A DNA stretch of 64,000 bases from Halogeometricum pallidum JCM 14848 (lineage in GTDB: Archaea; Halobacteriota; Halobacteria; Halobacteriales; Haloferacaceae). This document shows, in pieces, positions 1-8,776 of this stretch (position 1 is the stretch's first letter; every line of letters begins with the position of its first letter). The stretch is from the NCBI RefSeq assembly GCF_000337095.1, contig NZ_AOIV01000006.1, forward strand, positions 1 through 64,000, written 5' to 3'. The notes under the pieces were generated by a model. That model had not been told where the DNA came from. It searched no databases and worked only from the letters and a program-made list of their open reading frames with translations. A program made the translations under genes and the position numbers.

Positions 1-223
1 TCTCGACGCCCGAGACGTCCTCGTACCCCTCCTCGAACAGGTGCGCGAGGTGTCGGCCGGAACTGCAGCCGAGCTCCAGAATCGAGGGGTCGGACCCGGC
101 GAATCGGTCGATAGCGTCGGCGAGCATCTCGCTCGTCTCGTTGGGTCCGTAGTAGGCGTAGTACTCCGGCGAGTACGCACCGGAACGTCCCGTCCACCGT
201 CGATGAACGTCGTTAGAATCCAC
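1..223 (-). CDS. Class I SAM-dependent methyltransferase, 3' part cut by window edge
   Basis: Reading from a GTG at 223 gives an N-terminal fragment of about 74 residues that ends at the window edge. It contains SPEYYAYYGPNE, then the glycine-rich SAM-binding motif I as LELGCSSGRHLAHL. The product closely parallels the complete methyltransferase at 36857-37474: both have exactly 15 residues before the first shared block, which supports the GTG start here. The substrate cannot be told. The rest of the gene lies outside the window. Family call is solid; start is an inference from the paralogue. Confidence 0.8.
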   Translation of the reverse strand, partial: MDSNDVHRRWTGRSGAYSPEYYAYYGPNETSEMLADAIDRFAGSDPSILELGCSSGRHLAHLFEEGYEDVSGVE

Positions 224-292
224 TGCGTGGCCGTTCGCGGGGGAGGGCTATAGTCCCGTCGTCCCGACGGATGCGGAATCGACCGGAGGACC

Positions 293-1675
293 CTACAGTT
301 CGTCCGCCCAGGGCCAGTCCTTCTCGGCGCCCCACGGCCACGTCCCGGTCGCTTTCATCCCCACGTCGAAGTCGTCGTCGAGGCAGGCCTGCCTGATCTC
401 CGCGTCGTCGACGTGGTCGACGGTCACATCCTCACGCGCGAGTCGCGCGACCCCCGCGGCGCAGAGGATAGACATGTCGCGCAGGTCGCGCACGTCGAGT
501 TTGTCCATCGTGTCGGCGTGAGTGTGTCCCCACCCGCGGTCGCTCCCGCCCGAGGTGGAACGGCCCTGCGCCCCGGCGACGCCGCGTTGGACGAACGGCC
601 AGTGGTCGCTGTGGGGTCGGAGTTGCGATTCGGTTCGGATGGGAATCTCGTACTCGTCGCTGACGGCGTCGAACGCCTCGGACATCTGCTCGAAGCCGTG
701 GTCGTGAATCTCCAACTGCCGCGAGTAGCCCGCGCCGTCGACGTTGACGATGCACTTCACGTCTTCGAGGTCGTGGGTGTGACTCCAGTAGTAGGATCCG
801 TACAGGCCGGTCTCCTCGGCGCCGAAGACGACGAGTCGAACCTTCGTCTCCAACTCGTCGGCGACCCGCGCGAGTATCTTCCCGACTTCGACGACCATGG
901 CGGTGCCGAACCCGTTGTCGTTCGCGGCGGTCCCCACGTCGTGGCCGTCGACGTGGGCGGTGAAAAGCACCGCCTCGTCGGTGTCGGGGCCGACCGTCGC
1001 CTCGATGTTGCGGGAGGTGCCTCGGCCCGTCTCGCAGTCGACGGACAAGTCCGCTTCGACGGTGCCGTCGGCGCAGTAGCGCTGGAGTCGCGCCCCGGCC
1101 TCCTTGCTCAGGCCGACGGCGGGAATCGGTCCGGCGTCGTTCAGGTCCCCGATGCTCCCCGTCGGCGGGAGCGACCCCTCGATGTGGTTGTAGAAGACGA
1201 ACCCGGCGGCGCCCGACTCGGCGGCGTAGCGGTACTTCTCCGAGCGGTGGACCCACCGGCCGTAGTCGTCGGGCGTGAGACTCGACGCCATGGCGATGTC
1301 GCCGGTGAGGTCGACGTCCTCGAAGTCCTCCGGGAGGCCGTACCCGAGGTCGACGAGTTCGCCCGTCACCTCGCCCGACGGCGTCCCCGGCAACTCTACC
1401 AGTTCGTGCGACCGCGCGAACGTCGTCTCTCGGTCGCCGTGGGCGACGGTGAGACCGGCCTCGCCGCGCCGCCACGTGGGAATCGGGAACTCGTCGAACG
1501 TCGCGTCGTCGAGGCCGGCGTCCTCGAACGCCTCGGCCACGAGGTCGGCCCCGATTCGCTCGCCCTCGTGTCCGGGCATCCGGTCGTTCAGGTCTTCGAG
1601 GTCGGCGATGAGGTCCCAACCGAGAGTACTTCGATAGGCGTCGCCCACGACTGCGTCCGGTAACCGTGTCATCAT
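293..1675 (-). CDS. M28-family zinc aminopeptidase with PA domain
   Basis: A 460-residue metallopeptidase of the M28 (aminopeptidase Y/S) family. Numbering from the ATG at 1675, the zinc and catalytic residues are visible: H241 in HVDGHD, D253 in AANDNGFG, E287/E288 in GAEETGLYGS, D313 in NVDGAGY and H358 in SDHWPF. A protease-associated insert occupies roughly residues 105-215. There is no signal peptide, so a cytoplasmic role is likely. A longer frame to 1765 exists, but a TATA-like box at 1698-1703 lies 23-28 nt upstream of 1675 and argues for the tandem ATGs at 1675/1672. It is divergent from the downstream transporter operon, so a role in degrading imported peptides is possible but only inferred. 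Confidence 0.9.
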   Translation of the reverse strand: MMTRLPDAVVGDAYRSTLGWDLIADLEDLNDRMPGHEGERIGADLVAEAFEDAGLDDATFDEFPIPTWRRGEAGLTVAHGDRETTFARSHELVELPGTPSGEVTGELVDLGYGLPEDFEDVDLTGDIAMASSLTPDDYGRWVHRSEKYRYAAESGAAGFVFYNHIEGSLPPTGSIGDLNDAGPIPAVGLSKEAGARLQRYCADGTVEADLSVDCETGRGTSRNIEATVGPDTDEAVLFTAHVDGHDVGTAANDNGFGTAMVVEVGKILARVADELETKVRLVVFGAEETGLYGSYYWSHTHDLEDVKCIVNVDGAGYSRQLEIHDHGFEQMSEAFDAVSDEYEIPIRTESQLRPHSDHWPFVQRGVAGAQGRSTSGGSDRGWGHTHADTMDKLDVRDLRDMSILCAAGVARLAREDVTVDHVDDAEIRQACLDDDFDVGMKATGTWPWGAEKDWPWADEL

Positions 1676-1697
1676 CTGGGGTGCGATATCTGTTTTC

Positions 1698-1703
1698 AAT
1701 AAT
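1698..1703 (-). promoter_or_regulatory. TATA-like box for the M28 peptidase
   Basis: On the minus strand the hexamer reads attatt, centred about 26 nt before the ATG at 1675. This is the spacing of a leaderless haloarchaeal promoter, and it excludes the longer upstream frame as the translated form. Confidence 0.5.
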
Positions 1704-1840
1704 CTTCCGATACAGTTACCGGTCTTGTCACTACTCGTCGGAATAATTTCCCTGACGCCAAGCAAAAATGTGCATTTGAGTGCGATTTTGTCGAAAAACG
1801 CTGCACCGTACCGACATATTCAACCGCTGTTGGAAAGAAC

Positions 1841-1846
1841 TTTATA
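1841..1846 (+). promoter_or_regulatory. TATA box of the ABC transporter operon
   Basis: tttata lies 25-30 nt upstream of the ATG at 1871, preceded by a purine-rich stretch (gaaagaac) that fits a BRE. The position implies a leaderless or nearly leaderless transcript starting at the Tat lipoprotein. Confidence 0.6.
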
Positions 1847-1870
1847 CCGGCATTGTTGATAGTCAATGAC

Positions 1871-3595
1871 ATGGCTGAAGATAACGAACGGGTGAGGCGA
1901 CGCAGCTTTCTCAAAGCGGCGACGGCCGGCGGACTAGCGGGCATGACGGCGCTTGCTGGCTGTTCGGATCAGACCGGCGGCGGGACGAGCGAGGGCGACG
2001 GCGAGTCCGGCGGTGGCGGGAGCGGGACGGAAGGGTCCGAAACCGAATCCGAGTCGAGTGGGTCCGGCGCGAGTCTGCCGACGTACACGTACGTCAACAA
2101 CTCGCAGAGCTACAACCCACCGAGGCACGACGCCATTAACCTCATCGCGAGTCAGTTCGGCGACCTGGGACTCGACATGGAGGTGGACGTGCTGGAGTGG
2201 GGTACCCTGTTCAGTCGGGTCTCCCAGGAGTACAACTACAGCTTCGCGACGTGGCACACGTTCTTCGTCTCCGAACCGGTGACGGAGCTGAACAACCTGT
2301 TCAACTCCAACAACACCGACCCGGGACAGGGGAACTACTCGGGGTACACGAACGAGGACCTCGACAAACTGATGGGTAACTACCTGGCCGAACCGAACCC
2401 GGACACGCGAATCAATCAGGCCCACGAGATACAGAAGACGCTGATGGACGACGTGCCGACGATGCCCATCACGCAGATGCCGCAGGCCGCCATCTACAAC
2501 AGCAACCAGGTGACCAACTGGCAGGCTGACCTCGCCAACGGGTTCAACTCCTACTGGACGATGATCAACCTGGAGATGGTCGGCGACAACACGGAGCTGA
2601 AGGGATACTGGCCCGAGACGCTGTCGACGATGAACGTGCTGGGCCACAACGACGAGTCCAAGCACGTTTACCAGTTCAACATGCTGTACGACTTCCTGGT
2701 CCAACTCAACAACAACGCGGAGCCGGATCCGGAGGTCAGCCTCGCGACGGACTGGAACCGCGTCGACGAGACGACGATGGAGTACACCATCCGCACGGAC
2801 CACTCCTGGCACGACGGCGAGGACCTCACCGCCGAGGACGTGGCGTTCACGTACAACTACATCACCGAGAACGAGGTGCCGCTGTACTCCACGCAGGCGC
2901 AGTATCTCGAGAGCGCCGAGGTCGTCGACGAGCAGACGGTCCGCATCAACATGTCCCAGCCGCTCGGGCCGTTCAACCTCTCGGTGGCGAATCTCATCCC
3001 CGTCATCCCGAAGCACAAGTGGGAGGGACGGAGCAACCCGGCGCAGGCGAACATCCAAGAACCCGTCGGCAGCGGTCCCATGATGTTCGACTACTGGGAG
3101 CAGGGCAGCGAGTTCGGCATGACGAAGTTCGACGAGCACTTCGCGCCCGTCAGCTTCGAGAAGCGCTTCTGGCGCATCATCCCCGAGGCGTCGACGGTGT
3201 GGGAGAACCTCATCAACGGCGACCTGAACTACGAGCCGTTCGGTCGAATCGACCGCAGTCTGGACCAGAACCAGAGCAACGAGAACATCGGCACGAAGTT
3301 CCAGACCGCTCCCACGTTCTGGATGTTCACGCCCAACGAGCGACAGAAGGGCCTCGACGACAAGCAAATGCGGAAGGCGCTCGTCGAGACGATTCCGCGG
3401 ACGCCCATCGTCGACCAGATTCTGTTCGGCTTCCCGGAACCCGGCTCCAACATCGTCTCCTCGGCGTTCGGTCCGCTCCACACCGACGACGTGACCAACT
3501 ACAAGGAGAGTCCGGAAGCCGCGCGGAGCCGCCTCAAAGAGGCCGGCTACACGTGGGACGACAACGACATGCTCCAGGCACCGAGCGGCAACTAA
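1871..3595 (+). CDS. ABC transporter substrate-binding lipoprotein, family 5, apparently circularly permuted
   Basis: A 574-residue periplasmic-type binding protein of the peptide/nickel (SBP_bac_5) family. Residues 9-14 carry a Tat motif (RRRSFL), followed by a lipobox LAGC with Cys31. Residues 35-68 form a Gly/Ser/Glu linker, so this is a Tat-exported, lipid-anchored protein. The fold blocks appear in an unusual order. Residues about 70-235 resemble the usual C-terminal lobe (NYSGYTNEDLDKLM, then TLMDDVPTMPI). Residues about 250-560 resemble the usual N-terminal part (LYDFLVQL, HSWHDGEDLTAEDVAFTYN, PVGSGPMMF, then RLKEAGY). The protein stops just where the lobe at its own N-terminus would normally follow. 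ATG 1871 is chosen over 1853 by the TATA spacing and Tat motif. It heads the operon; substrate unknown, peptides most likely. Confidence 0.9.
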   Translation: MAEDNERVRRRSFLKAATAGGLAGMTALAGCSDQTGGGTSEGDGESGGGGSGTEGSETESESSGSGASLPTYTYVNNSQSYNPPRHDAINLIASQFGDLGLDMEVDVLEWGTLFSRVSQEYNYSFATWHTFFVSEPVTELNNLFNSNNTDPGQGNYSGYTNEDLDKLMGNYLAEPNPDTRINQAHEIQKTLMDDVPTMPITQMPQAAIYNSNQVTNWQADLANGFNSYWTMINLEMVGDNTELKGYWPETLSTMNVLGHNDESKHVYQFNMLYDFLVQLNNNAEPDPEVSLATDWNRVDETTMEYTIRTDHSWHDGEDLTAEDVAFTYNYITENEVPLYSTQAQYLESAEVVDEQTVRINMSQPLGPFNLSVANLIPVIPKHKWEGRSNPAQANIQEPVGSGPMMFDYWEQGSEFGMTKFDEHFAPVSFEKRFWRIIPEASTVWENLINGDLNYEPFGRIDRSLDQNQSNENIGTKFQTAPTFWMFTPNERQKGLDDKQMRKALVETIPRTPIVDQILFGFPEPGSNIVSSAFGPLHTDDVTNYKESPEAARSRLKEAGYTWDDNDMLQAPSGN

Positions 3596-3673
3596 CCACC
3601 CGACTCGAGCGTCGGAGAACCGGTCCCGACGCGGAATTTCACGTAACCAACGGTACAATACCAACACATAATC

Positions 3674-4651
3674 ATGGGAAAAGCGAGCTTTGTTGTCAGG
3701 CGCACGCTCCAACTCGTCGTGACGCTCTGGGCCGTCGGAACGGTGCTGTTCGGCCTCTTCCGACTCATGCCCGGGGACCCCACTTCCTACGTCGTCTCCT
3801 CGCAGATGACACAGGAGGCGCGACGACAGATCATCGAGAGCTACGGGCTCAACGAACCGCTGTACGTCCAGTACATCAAGTTCCTCCAGAACTTGGTCGT
3901 GCTGGACTTCGGGCAGTCGTTCCACTCGAACCAACCGGTCACGCAGGTCATCGCCACCTACCTGCCGAACACGCTGGTGCTCATGCTGACGGCGTTCATC
4001 GCCGCGTACACCATCGGCATCACGCTGGGCGTGCTCTCGGGGTGGTACCGCGGGTCGCGTTTCGAGCGGAGCACCGTCATCACCGCGCTGACCGCCCGGA
4101 GCGTTCCGACGTTCTACGTCGGCCTCATCGTGCTGTGGATATTCGGCGCGGAACTGGGCGTCATCCCGATGAGCGGCATGACCAGCCTCGGGACGCAGAA
4201 CGCCGGATTCTGGGAGATGGTGTTCTCGGTCGACTTCCTGCAACACCTGCTCGCCCCGGCTTTGGTGCTCGGGTTCTACTTCATGGGCTATCCGCTGCTC
4301 ATCATGCGCTCCAGCATGCTCGAAGTGCTCTCCGAGGACTTCATCGACGTCTGCCGCGCGAAGGGGCTGAAAGAGCGGACGATCATGTTCAAACACGCCG
4401 CGCGGAACGCGATGCTCCCGGTCGTCACGGCGGCGGCCATCGCCCTCGGCTACGCCGTCGGCGGGAGCGTCCTCATCGAGACGGTGTTCGCGTGGCCCGG
4501 TATCGGTCGGGAGATGGTTCGGGCGGTCCTCCGGCGGGACTTCCCCGTCGCGCAGGGGACGTTCATCGTCCTCGCCGCGACCATCATCATCCTGAACTTC
4601 GTCGCCGACCTGGCGTACGGCTACCTCGACCCCCGGGTCACGTACGATTAG
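3674..4651 (+). CDS. ABC transporter permease, DppB-like
   Basis: A 325-residue inner-membrane permease of the dipeptide/oligopeptide/nickel family. It has the typical first transmembrane helix followed by RLMPGDP and the sequence LNEPLYVQYIKFL. The BPD transport domain has the EAA loop (DVCRAKGLKERTIMFKHAARN, in a slightly longer stretch near residues 218-240), which contacts the ATPases. About six membrane helices are visible. It lies 78 nt after the binding protein gene and 4 nt before the second permease, in one operon. It should pair with the next permease to form the channel. Confidence 0.93.
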   Translation: MGKASFVVRRTLQLVVTLWAVGTVLFGLFRLMPGDPTSYVVSSQMTQEARRQIIESYGLNEPLYVQYIKFLQNLVVLDFGQSFHSNQPVTQVIATYLPNTLVLMLTAFIAAYTIGITLGVLSGWYRGSRFERSTVITALTARSVPTFYVGLIVLWIFGAELGVIPMSGMTSLGTQNAGFWEMVFSVDFLQHLLAPALVLGFYFMGYPLLIMRSSMLEVLSEDFIDVCRAKGLKERTIMFKHAARNAMLPVVTAAAIALGYAVGGSVLIETVFAWPGIGREMVRAVLRRDFPVAQGTFIVLAATIIILNFVADLAYGYLDPRVTYD

Positions 4652-4655
4652 AACG

Positions 4656-5636
4656 ATGGCACAAGAAGAACAAAGCGGTCGGTCGATATTCACCGACCTC
4701 GACGACGGTTCGACCAACGAGCAGGTAGACAAATGGCAGCGAACGGCCCGTCTCTGGAAGGAGACGCTGATAGAACAGTGGAAGATGCTGACGGACGAAC
4801 TCTCGGTCAAGCTTTCGCTGTTCGTCGTGGCCGCGTTCGTGCTTATCGCCATCTTCGCCCCGCTCATCGCCCCGTACCCGCCGCTCCAGCGACAGTACCA
4901 GGGCGACGCCGGGATACTCATCGAGAAGTGGGCGGATCCGTCCCTCCTCGGCGCGGACAACGGCTACCTCCTCGGGACGACGGCTGAGGGATTCGACATC
5001 TTCAGCCAACTCGTCTACGGGACGCGCGCGGCGCTGATGGTCGGACTCATCGCGGCGGTGTTCACCGCCGGCATCGGGACGCTCGTCGGCCTCGTCGCCG
5101 GCTACTACGGCGGGAAGGTGGACGACGCGCTGATGCGCGTCGTGGACTTCCTGTACGGGATGCCGTTGCTCCCGACGGTCATCGTCCTCGTGGCGGTTCT
5201 GGGGCCGAACCTGTGGAACATCATCCTCGCGCTCATCATCCTGCAGTGGCGCTCGACCGCCCGCGTCATCCGCTCGCAGGCGCTGTCGCTCCGCGAGCGA
5301 CCGTTCGTGAAGGCCGCGGAGGTGGCCGGCGCGAGCGACTGGCACATCATCAGCCGCCACCTCGCGCCGAACGTCCTCCCGATGACGTTCCTGTACGGGT
5401 CGTTCGGCATCGCGTGGGCCATCCTCGCGGAGGCGGGCGTCTCGTTCATCGGTCTCGGCGACCCGAACACCGTCTCGTGGGGCACGATGCTGCAGGCCTC
5501 GCGGGCGTACTCCGCGCTCCAATTCGGGGCGTGGTGGTGGTTCGTCCCGCCGGGCATCTGCATCGGCCTGCTGGTCATCAGCGGCTTCCTCATCGGCCGC
5601 GGCTACGAAGAAATTACGAACCCCAAGTTACAATGA
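4656..5636 (+). CDS. ABC transporter permease, DppC-like
   Basis: A 326-residue permease partner with a long charged cytoplasmic N-terminus (about 50 residues) before the first membrane helix. The conserved DppC blocks include LLGTTAEGFDIFSQLVYGTR, the EAA loop with AAEVAGASDWHIISRHLAPN, and the C-terminal GLGDPNTVSWGTML. The stop codon overlaps the start of the next gene as ATGA, which indicates translational coupling to the ATPase. The second half of the membrane channel of this importer. Confidence 0.93.
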   Translation: MAQEEQSGRSIFTDLDDGSTNEQVDKWQRTARLWKETLIEQWKMLTDELSVKLSLFVVAAFVLIAIFAPLIAPYPPLQRQYQGDAGILIEKWADPSLLGADNGYLLGTTAEGFDIFSQLVYGTRAALMVGLIAAVFTAGIGTLVGLVAGYYGGKVDDALMRVVDFLYGMPLLPTVIVLVAVLGPNLWNIILALIILQWRSTARVIRSQALSLRERPFVKAAEVAGASDWHIISRHLAPNVLPMTFLYGSFGIAWAILAEAGVSFIGLGDPNTVSWGTMLQASRAYSALQFGAWWWFVPPGICIGLLVISGFLIGRGYEEITNPKLQ

Positions 5637-6685
5637 GTCTGCTCGAAGTCGAAGACCTCGAAGTCTACTACGAAACGGAAGACGGGCCCGCCCAAGCCGT
5701 CGACGGCGTCTCCTTCGAACTCGAAGAGGGGGAGAACCTCGGCATCGTCGGCGAGTCCGGGTGCGGAAAGACGACGCTGGCGAAGTCCATCATCGGCATC
5801 CTCCCCGACGCCGGCTACGTCAACGGCGGCGAGATTCGGTTCAAGGGAGACGACCTCACGGACATGACCGGCGCCCAGCGGCGCCGTCTCAAGTGGGAGG
5901 AGATATCCATGGTCGCCCAGTCGGCGATGAACTCGCTGGACCCCGTCTACACCATCCGCGAACAGATCGTCGAGGCGATAGAGACGCACCGGCCCGGAAC
6001 CGGCCGGACCGAGTCCACCGAAATCGTCACCGAGATGTTCGAACTCGTCGGGTTGGACCCCGACCGCGCCGACGACTACCCCCACCAGTTCTCCGGCGGG
6101 ATGCGTCAGCGCGCGATGATCGCGATGGCGTTGGCGCTGGAACCGTCGCTCATCCTCGCGGACGAACCGACGACGGCGCTGGACGTCATCATGCAGGACC
6201 AGATTCTCAAGCGCATGGGGAAGATCCAGGACGAGGTCAACTCCTCGATGCTGGTCATCACCCACGACGTGAGCGTCGTCGCCGAGACGTGCGACCGCGT
6301 CCTCGTGATGTACGCCGGCAAGGTGGCCGAGGAGGGGCCGGTCGAGGAGATATTCGGCCAACCCTACCACCCCTACACCATCGGACTGAAGCGCGCGTTC
6401 CCGAACATCCGCAAACCCACGCAGGACCTCCTCTCCATCGCGGGCTACCCGCCCGAACTCGTCGACCCGCCCACGGGCTGTCGGTTCGCCGAGCGGTGTC
6501 CGATGGCGACCGACCGGTGCCGCGAGGAGGAACCCGAGGCTCACCAGATGAACGGTCTCCGGTCGTACTGTCACTACGCCGAGGACATCGACACCGAACT
6601 GCGGCCGTACGCCGACAACCCGGAGACGTGGAGTCAGACCGCCGCGGCCCGCAAGGCCGAGACCGGCAACGTCGGGGGTGACTGA
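5633..6685 (+). CDS. ABC transporter ATP-binding protein, DppD-like
   Basis: A 350-residue ATPase subunit. Walker A is at residues 40-48 (GESGCGKTT), the ABC signature is FSGGMRQRAMIAMAL, and Walker B is LILADEPTTALD. The C-terminal oligopeptide-transporter extension carries the four-cysteine cluster GCRFAERCP...DRC...YC, which is typical of DppD/OppD and probably binds an Fe-S cluster (known for relatives, not shown here). The start is the ATG at 5633, overlapping the permease stop. A much longer in-frame upstream opening is just the shadow of the permease gene. Confidence 0.93.
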   Translation: MSLLEVEDLEVYYETEDGPAQAVDGVSFELEEGENLGIVGESGCGKTTLAKSIIGILPDAGYVNGGEIRFKGDDLTDMTGAQRRRLKWEEISMVAQSAMNSLDPVYTIREQIVEAIETHRPGTGRTESTEIVTEMFELVGLDPDRADDYPHQFSGGMRQRAMIAMALALEPSLILADEPTTALDVIMQDQILKRMGKIQDEVNSSMLVITHDVSVVAETCDRVLVMYAGKVAEEGPVEEIFGQPYHPYTIGLKRAFPNIRKPTQDLLSIAGYPPELVDPPTGCRFAERCPMATDRCREEEPEAHQMNGLRSYCHYAEDIDTELRPYADNPETWSQTAAARKAETGNVGGD

Positions 6686-6686
6686 G

Positions 6687-7793
6687 ATGGCAAACGAGGT
6701 ACTCCTCGAGGTCGAGAACCTGAAGAAGCACTTCAAGGTGAATCAGGGCTGGATCGCGAGTCTGATGCAGTCGGTCTCCGGCGACGGCCCCGACTACGTC
6801 CACGCCGTCGACGGCGTCTCCTTCGAACTCCGGAAGGGGGAGACGCTCGGACTGGCGGGCGAGTCCGGGTGCGGGAAGACGACCACGGGCATGTCGCTCG
6901 TGAAACTGCACGACCCGACCGCCGGCGACATCGTCTACAACGACAAGAAGCTCTCGGAGGCCAACGACGCCGAAATCGCGGAGTTCCGGCAGAACGCCCA
7001 GATGATATTCCAGGACCCCTTCGAGAGCCTCAACCCGCGGATGACGGTGTACGACACCGTCGCCGAACCGCTCCGCATCCACGACATCCGCAACGAGACG
7101 GCGCGGGTCCAGCGGGCCCTGGAGTTCGCCGAACTCCTCCCGGCCGAGCAGTACTTCGACCAGTACCCGCACGAACTCTCCGGCGGGCAGCGTCAGCGGG
7201 TCGCCATCGCGCGCGCCCTCGTCCTCGACCCGGACTTCATCGTCGCCGACGAACCCGTCTCGATGCTCGACGTGAGCCTCCGGGCGGGCGTGCTGTCGCT
7301 GCTCGACCGCATGACCGACGAGTTCGGCCTGTCGGTCGTCTACATCAGCCACGACCTCTCGCTTCTTCGACACATGTGCGACCGCCTCGCCATCATGTAC
7401 ATGGGGAAGATAGTCGAGAAGGGACCGACCGACCAGATAATCGAGAACCCCCAGCATCCCTACACGCAGGCGCTCATCAACGCCGTGCCCGTTCCCGACC
7501 CGGACGTGGGCCGCGAACGCGTCGAACTGCGGGGGGAGGTCGGCGACGTGGTCGAGATTCCGAGCGGCTGTCGGTTTAAATCGCGGTGTCCGGACTACAT
7601 CGGCGACGTCTGCGACCAGGTGGTCCCGCCGCTAGAGCAGAAGACGGACGCCGGCGTCGACCAGGACATCGCCTGCCACCTCTACGAGAGCGCCGAGGGG
7701 TACGACCCCTACGCTGAGTTGGCGTCGATGCGCGACGGGGACGCCGCGGCGACCGACTCCGGCGACGACGCGTCGGCCCCGGCGGACGACTGA
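6687..7793 (+). CDS. ABC transporter ATP-binding protein, DppF-like
   Basis: The second ATPase of the importer, 368 residues from the ATG at 6687. A GTG at 6678 would add three residues and overlap the upstream stop. Walker A is [11 protein letters not shown], the signature [15 protein letters not shown], and Walker [13 protein letters not shown]. The C-terminal domain has the cysteine cluster GCRFKSRCP...VC...AC. An insertion after the first beta strands (roughly residues 18-35, [17 protein letters not shown]) is seen in many haloarchaeal DppF proteins. It is the last gene of the five-gene operon. The Asp/Ala-rich tail of about 25 residues is probably disordered. Confidence 0.92.
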   Translation: MANEVLLEVENLKKHFKVNQGWIASLMQSVSGDGPDYVHAVDGVSFELRKGETLGLAGESGCGKTTTGMSLVKLHDPTAGDIVYNDKKLSEANDAEIAEFRQNAQMIFQDPFESLNPRMTVYDTVAEPLRIHDIRNETARVQRALEFAELLPAEQYFDQYPHELSGGQRQRVAIARALVLDPDFIVADEPVSMLDVSLRAGVLSLLDRMTDEFGLSVVYISHDLSLLRHMCDRLAIMYMGKIVEKGPTDQIIENPQHPYTQALINAVPVPDPDVGRERVELRGEVGDVVEIPSGCRFKSRCPDYIGDVCDQVVPPLEQKTDAGVDQDIACHLYESAEGYDPYAELASMRDGDAAATDSGDDASAPADD

Positions 7794-7858
7794 CCCGGCC
7801 GGCGCGAACCGAGTCGCCGATACGGAGAGCGAGCGTCGGTTCCGGGGCGGACGAACCG

Positions 7859-8644
7859 TCAGTTCTCGGCTCTCGCGGACGCCTCGCGTTCGGCGAGGAA
7901 TCGCTCGGCCCCTCTCTCGACGACGGACGGAAACCGCTGTGCGAGCGCCAATCCGATTCTCGTGACCCAGTCGGTGTAGATGACGGGGCGAGTCGATTCT
8001 ATCTCTCCGGCCAGTTTACGTCCCACGTACGCGGGGTCGCTCATCTGCGACTCCGGATAGCCCAGCGCCGTCGCCGACCGAGTGCTCGCCAGTCGGGGGT
8101 GCAGTATCGTACACGCCACGTTCTCGTCCCGCAGTTCGAGTCGGAGCGAGCGAGTGAGCGATTCGACGGCCCCCTTCGTCGACGCGTACCCGGAGAGGCC
8201 CGGACTACCGACCCGCCCGACGCCGGAACTCACGTTGTGGATGATTCCCTCGTTTCGCGCTCTCATGTGGGGTAACACCGCCCGTATCGTCCGGACGTAC
8301 CCGAAGTAGTTGACCTCGAACGCACGTCTCGCGTCCGCGAGAGACTGGTCTTCGAAGAATCCGAACGCCAGTATCGCGGCGTTGTTGACCAGGATATCGA
8401 TTCGTCTCCACTCGTCGAGAATCCCTTCGATTGCCGCCTCGACGTCCGCGTCGACCGTCACGTCGCACTCGTAGTACCGCACGCTCGCCGGATACGCCTC
8501 CCGAAGCGACTCGATAGCGTCCCCGTTGACGTCGAGTCCGGCGACGCGATAGCCGTTCCCGAGGAGAGCGGCGAGCATGTGGTACCCGATTCCCTCGTTC
8601 GCGCCGGTGAGGACGACGACCCGAGCGTCCGCGGACGACTGCAT
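7859..8644 (-). CDS. Short-chain dehydrogenase/reductase
   Basis: A 261-residue classical SDR. The nucleotide motif TGANEGIGYH is near residue 12, the structural motif NNAA near residue 88, and the catalytic motif has Ser in NVSSGVG and Tyr/Lys in YASTKGA. The acidic Asp after the second strand (GLDVNGD) suggests NAD preference. The start is the ATG at 8644; the open frame upstream has no support. It is convergent with the transporter operon and shares no evident operon. Substrate unknown. The C-terminal part (VIYTDWVTRIGLALAQRFPS) looks like SDRs acting on lipophilic substrates, but that is only suggestive. Confidence 0.85.
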   Translation of the reverse strand: MQSSADARVVVLTGANEGIGYHMLAALLGNGYRVAGLDVNGDAIESLREAYPASVRYYECDVTVDADVEAAIEGILDEWRRIDILVNNAAILAFGFFEDQSLADARRAFEVNYFGYVRTIRAVLPHMRARNEGIIHNVSSGVGRVGSPGLSGYASTKGAVESLTRSLRLELRDENVACTILHPRLASTRSATALGYPESQMSDPAYVGRKLAGEIESTRPVIYTDWVTRIGLALAQRFPSVVERGAERFLAEREASARAEN

Positions 8645-8776
8645 AACGGAGCTAGTACGCTCGGGACGAGAATGAACTCGCGGGTCCGAGACTCCGTTGA
8701 GACTAACGGGCGCCCTGCTGAACGCCCGATGCGTCACGAACCCACCGAGACGAGCGAGTCGCGCCGCCGCCGACCG

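Noticed and set aside
1934-4960. A very long open frame on the minus strand across the binding protein and permease genes
   Set aside because: It is the antisense shadow of high-GC acidic genes: the product is Arg/Val/Leu-rich without any family, while the plus-strand genes have full motifs.
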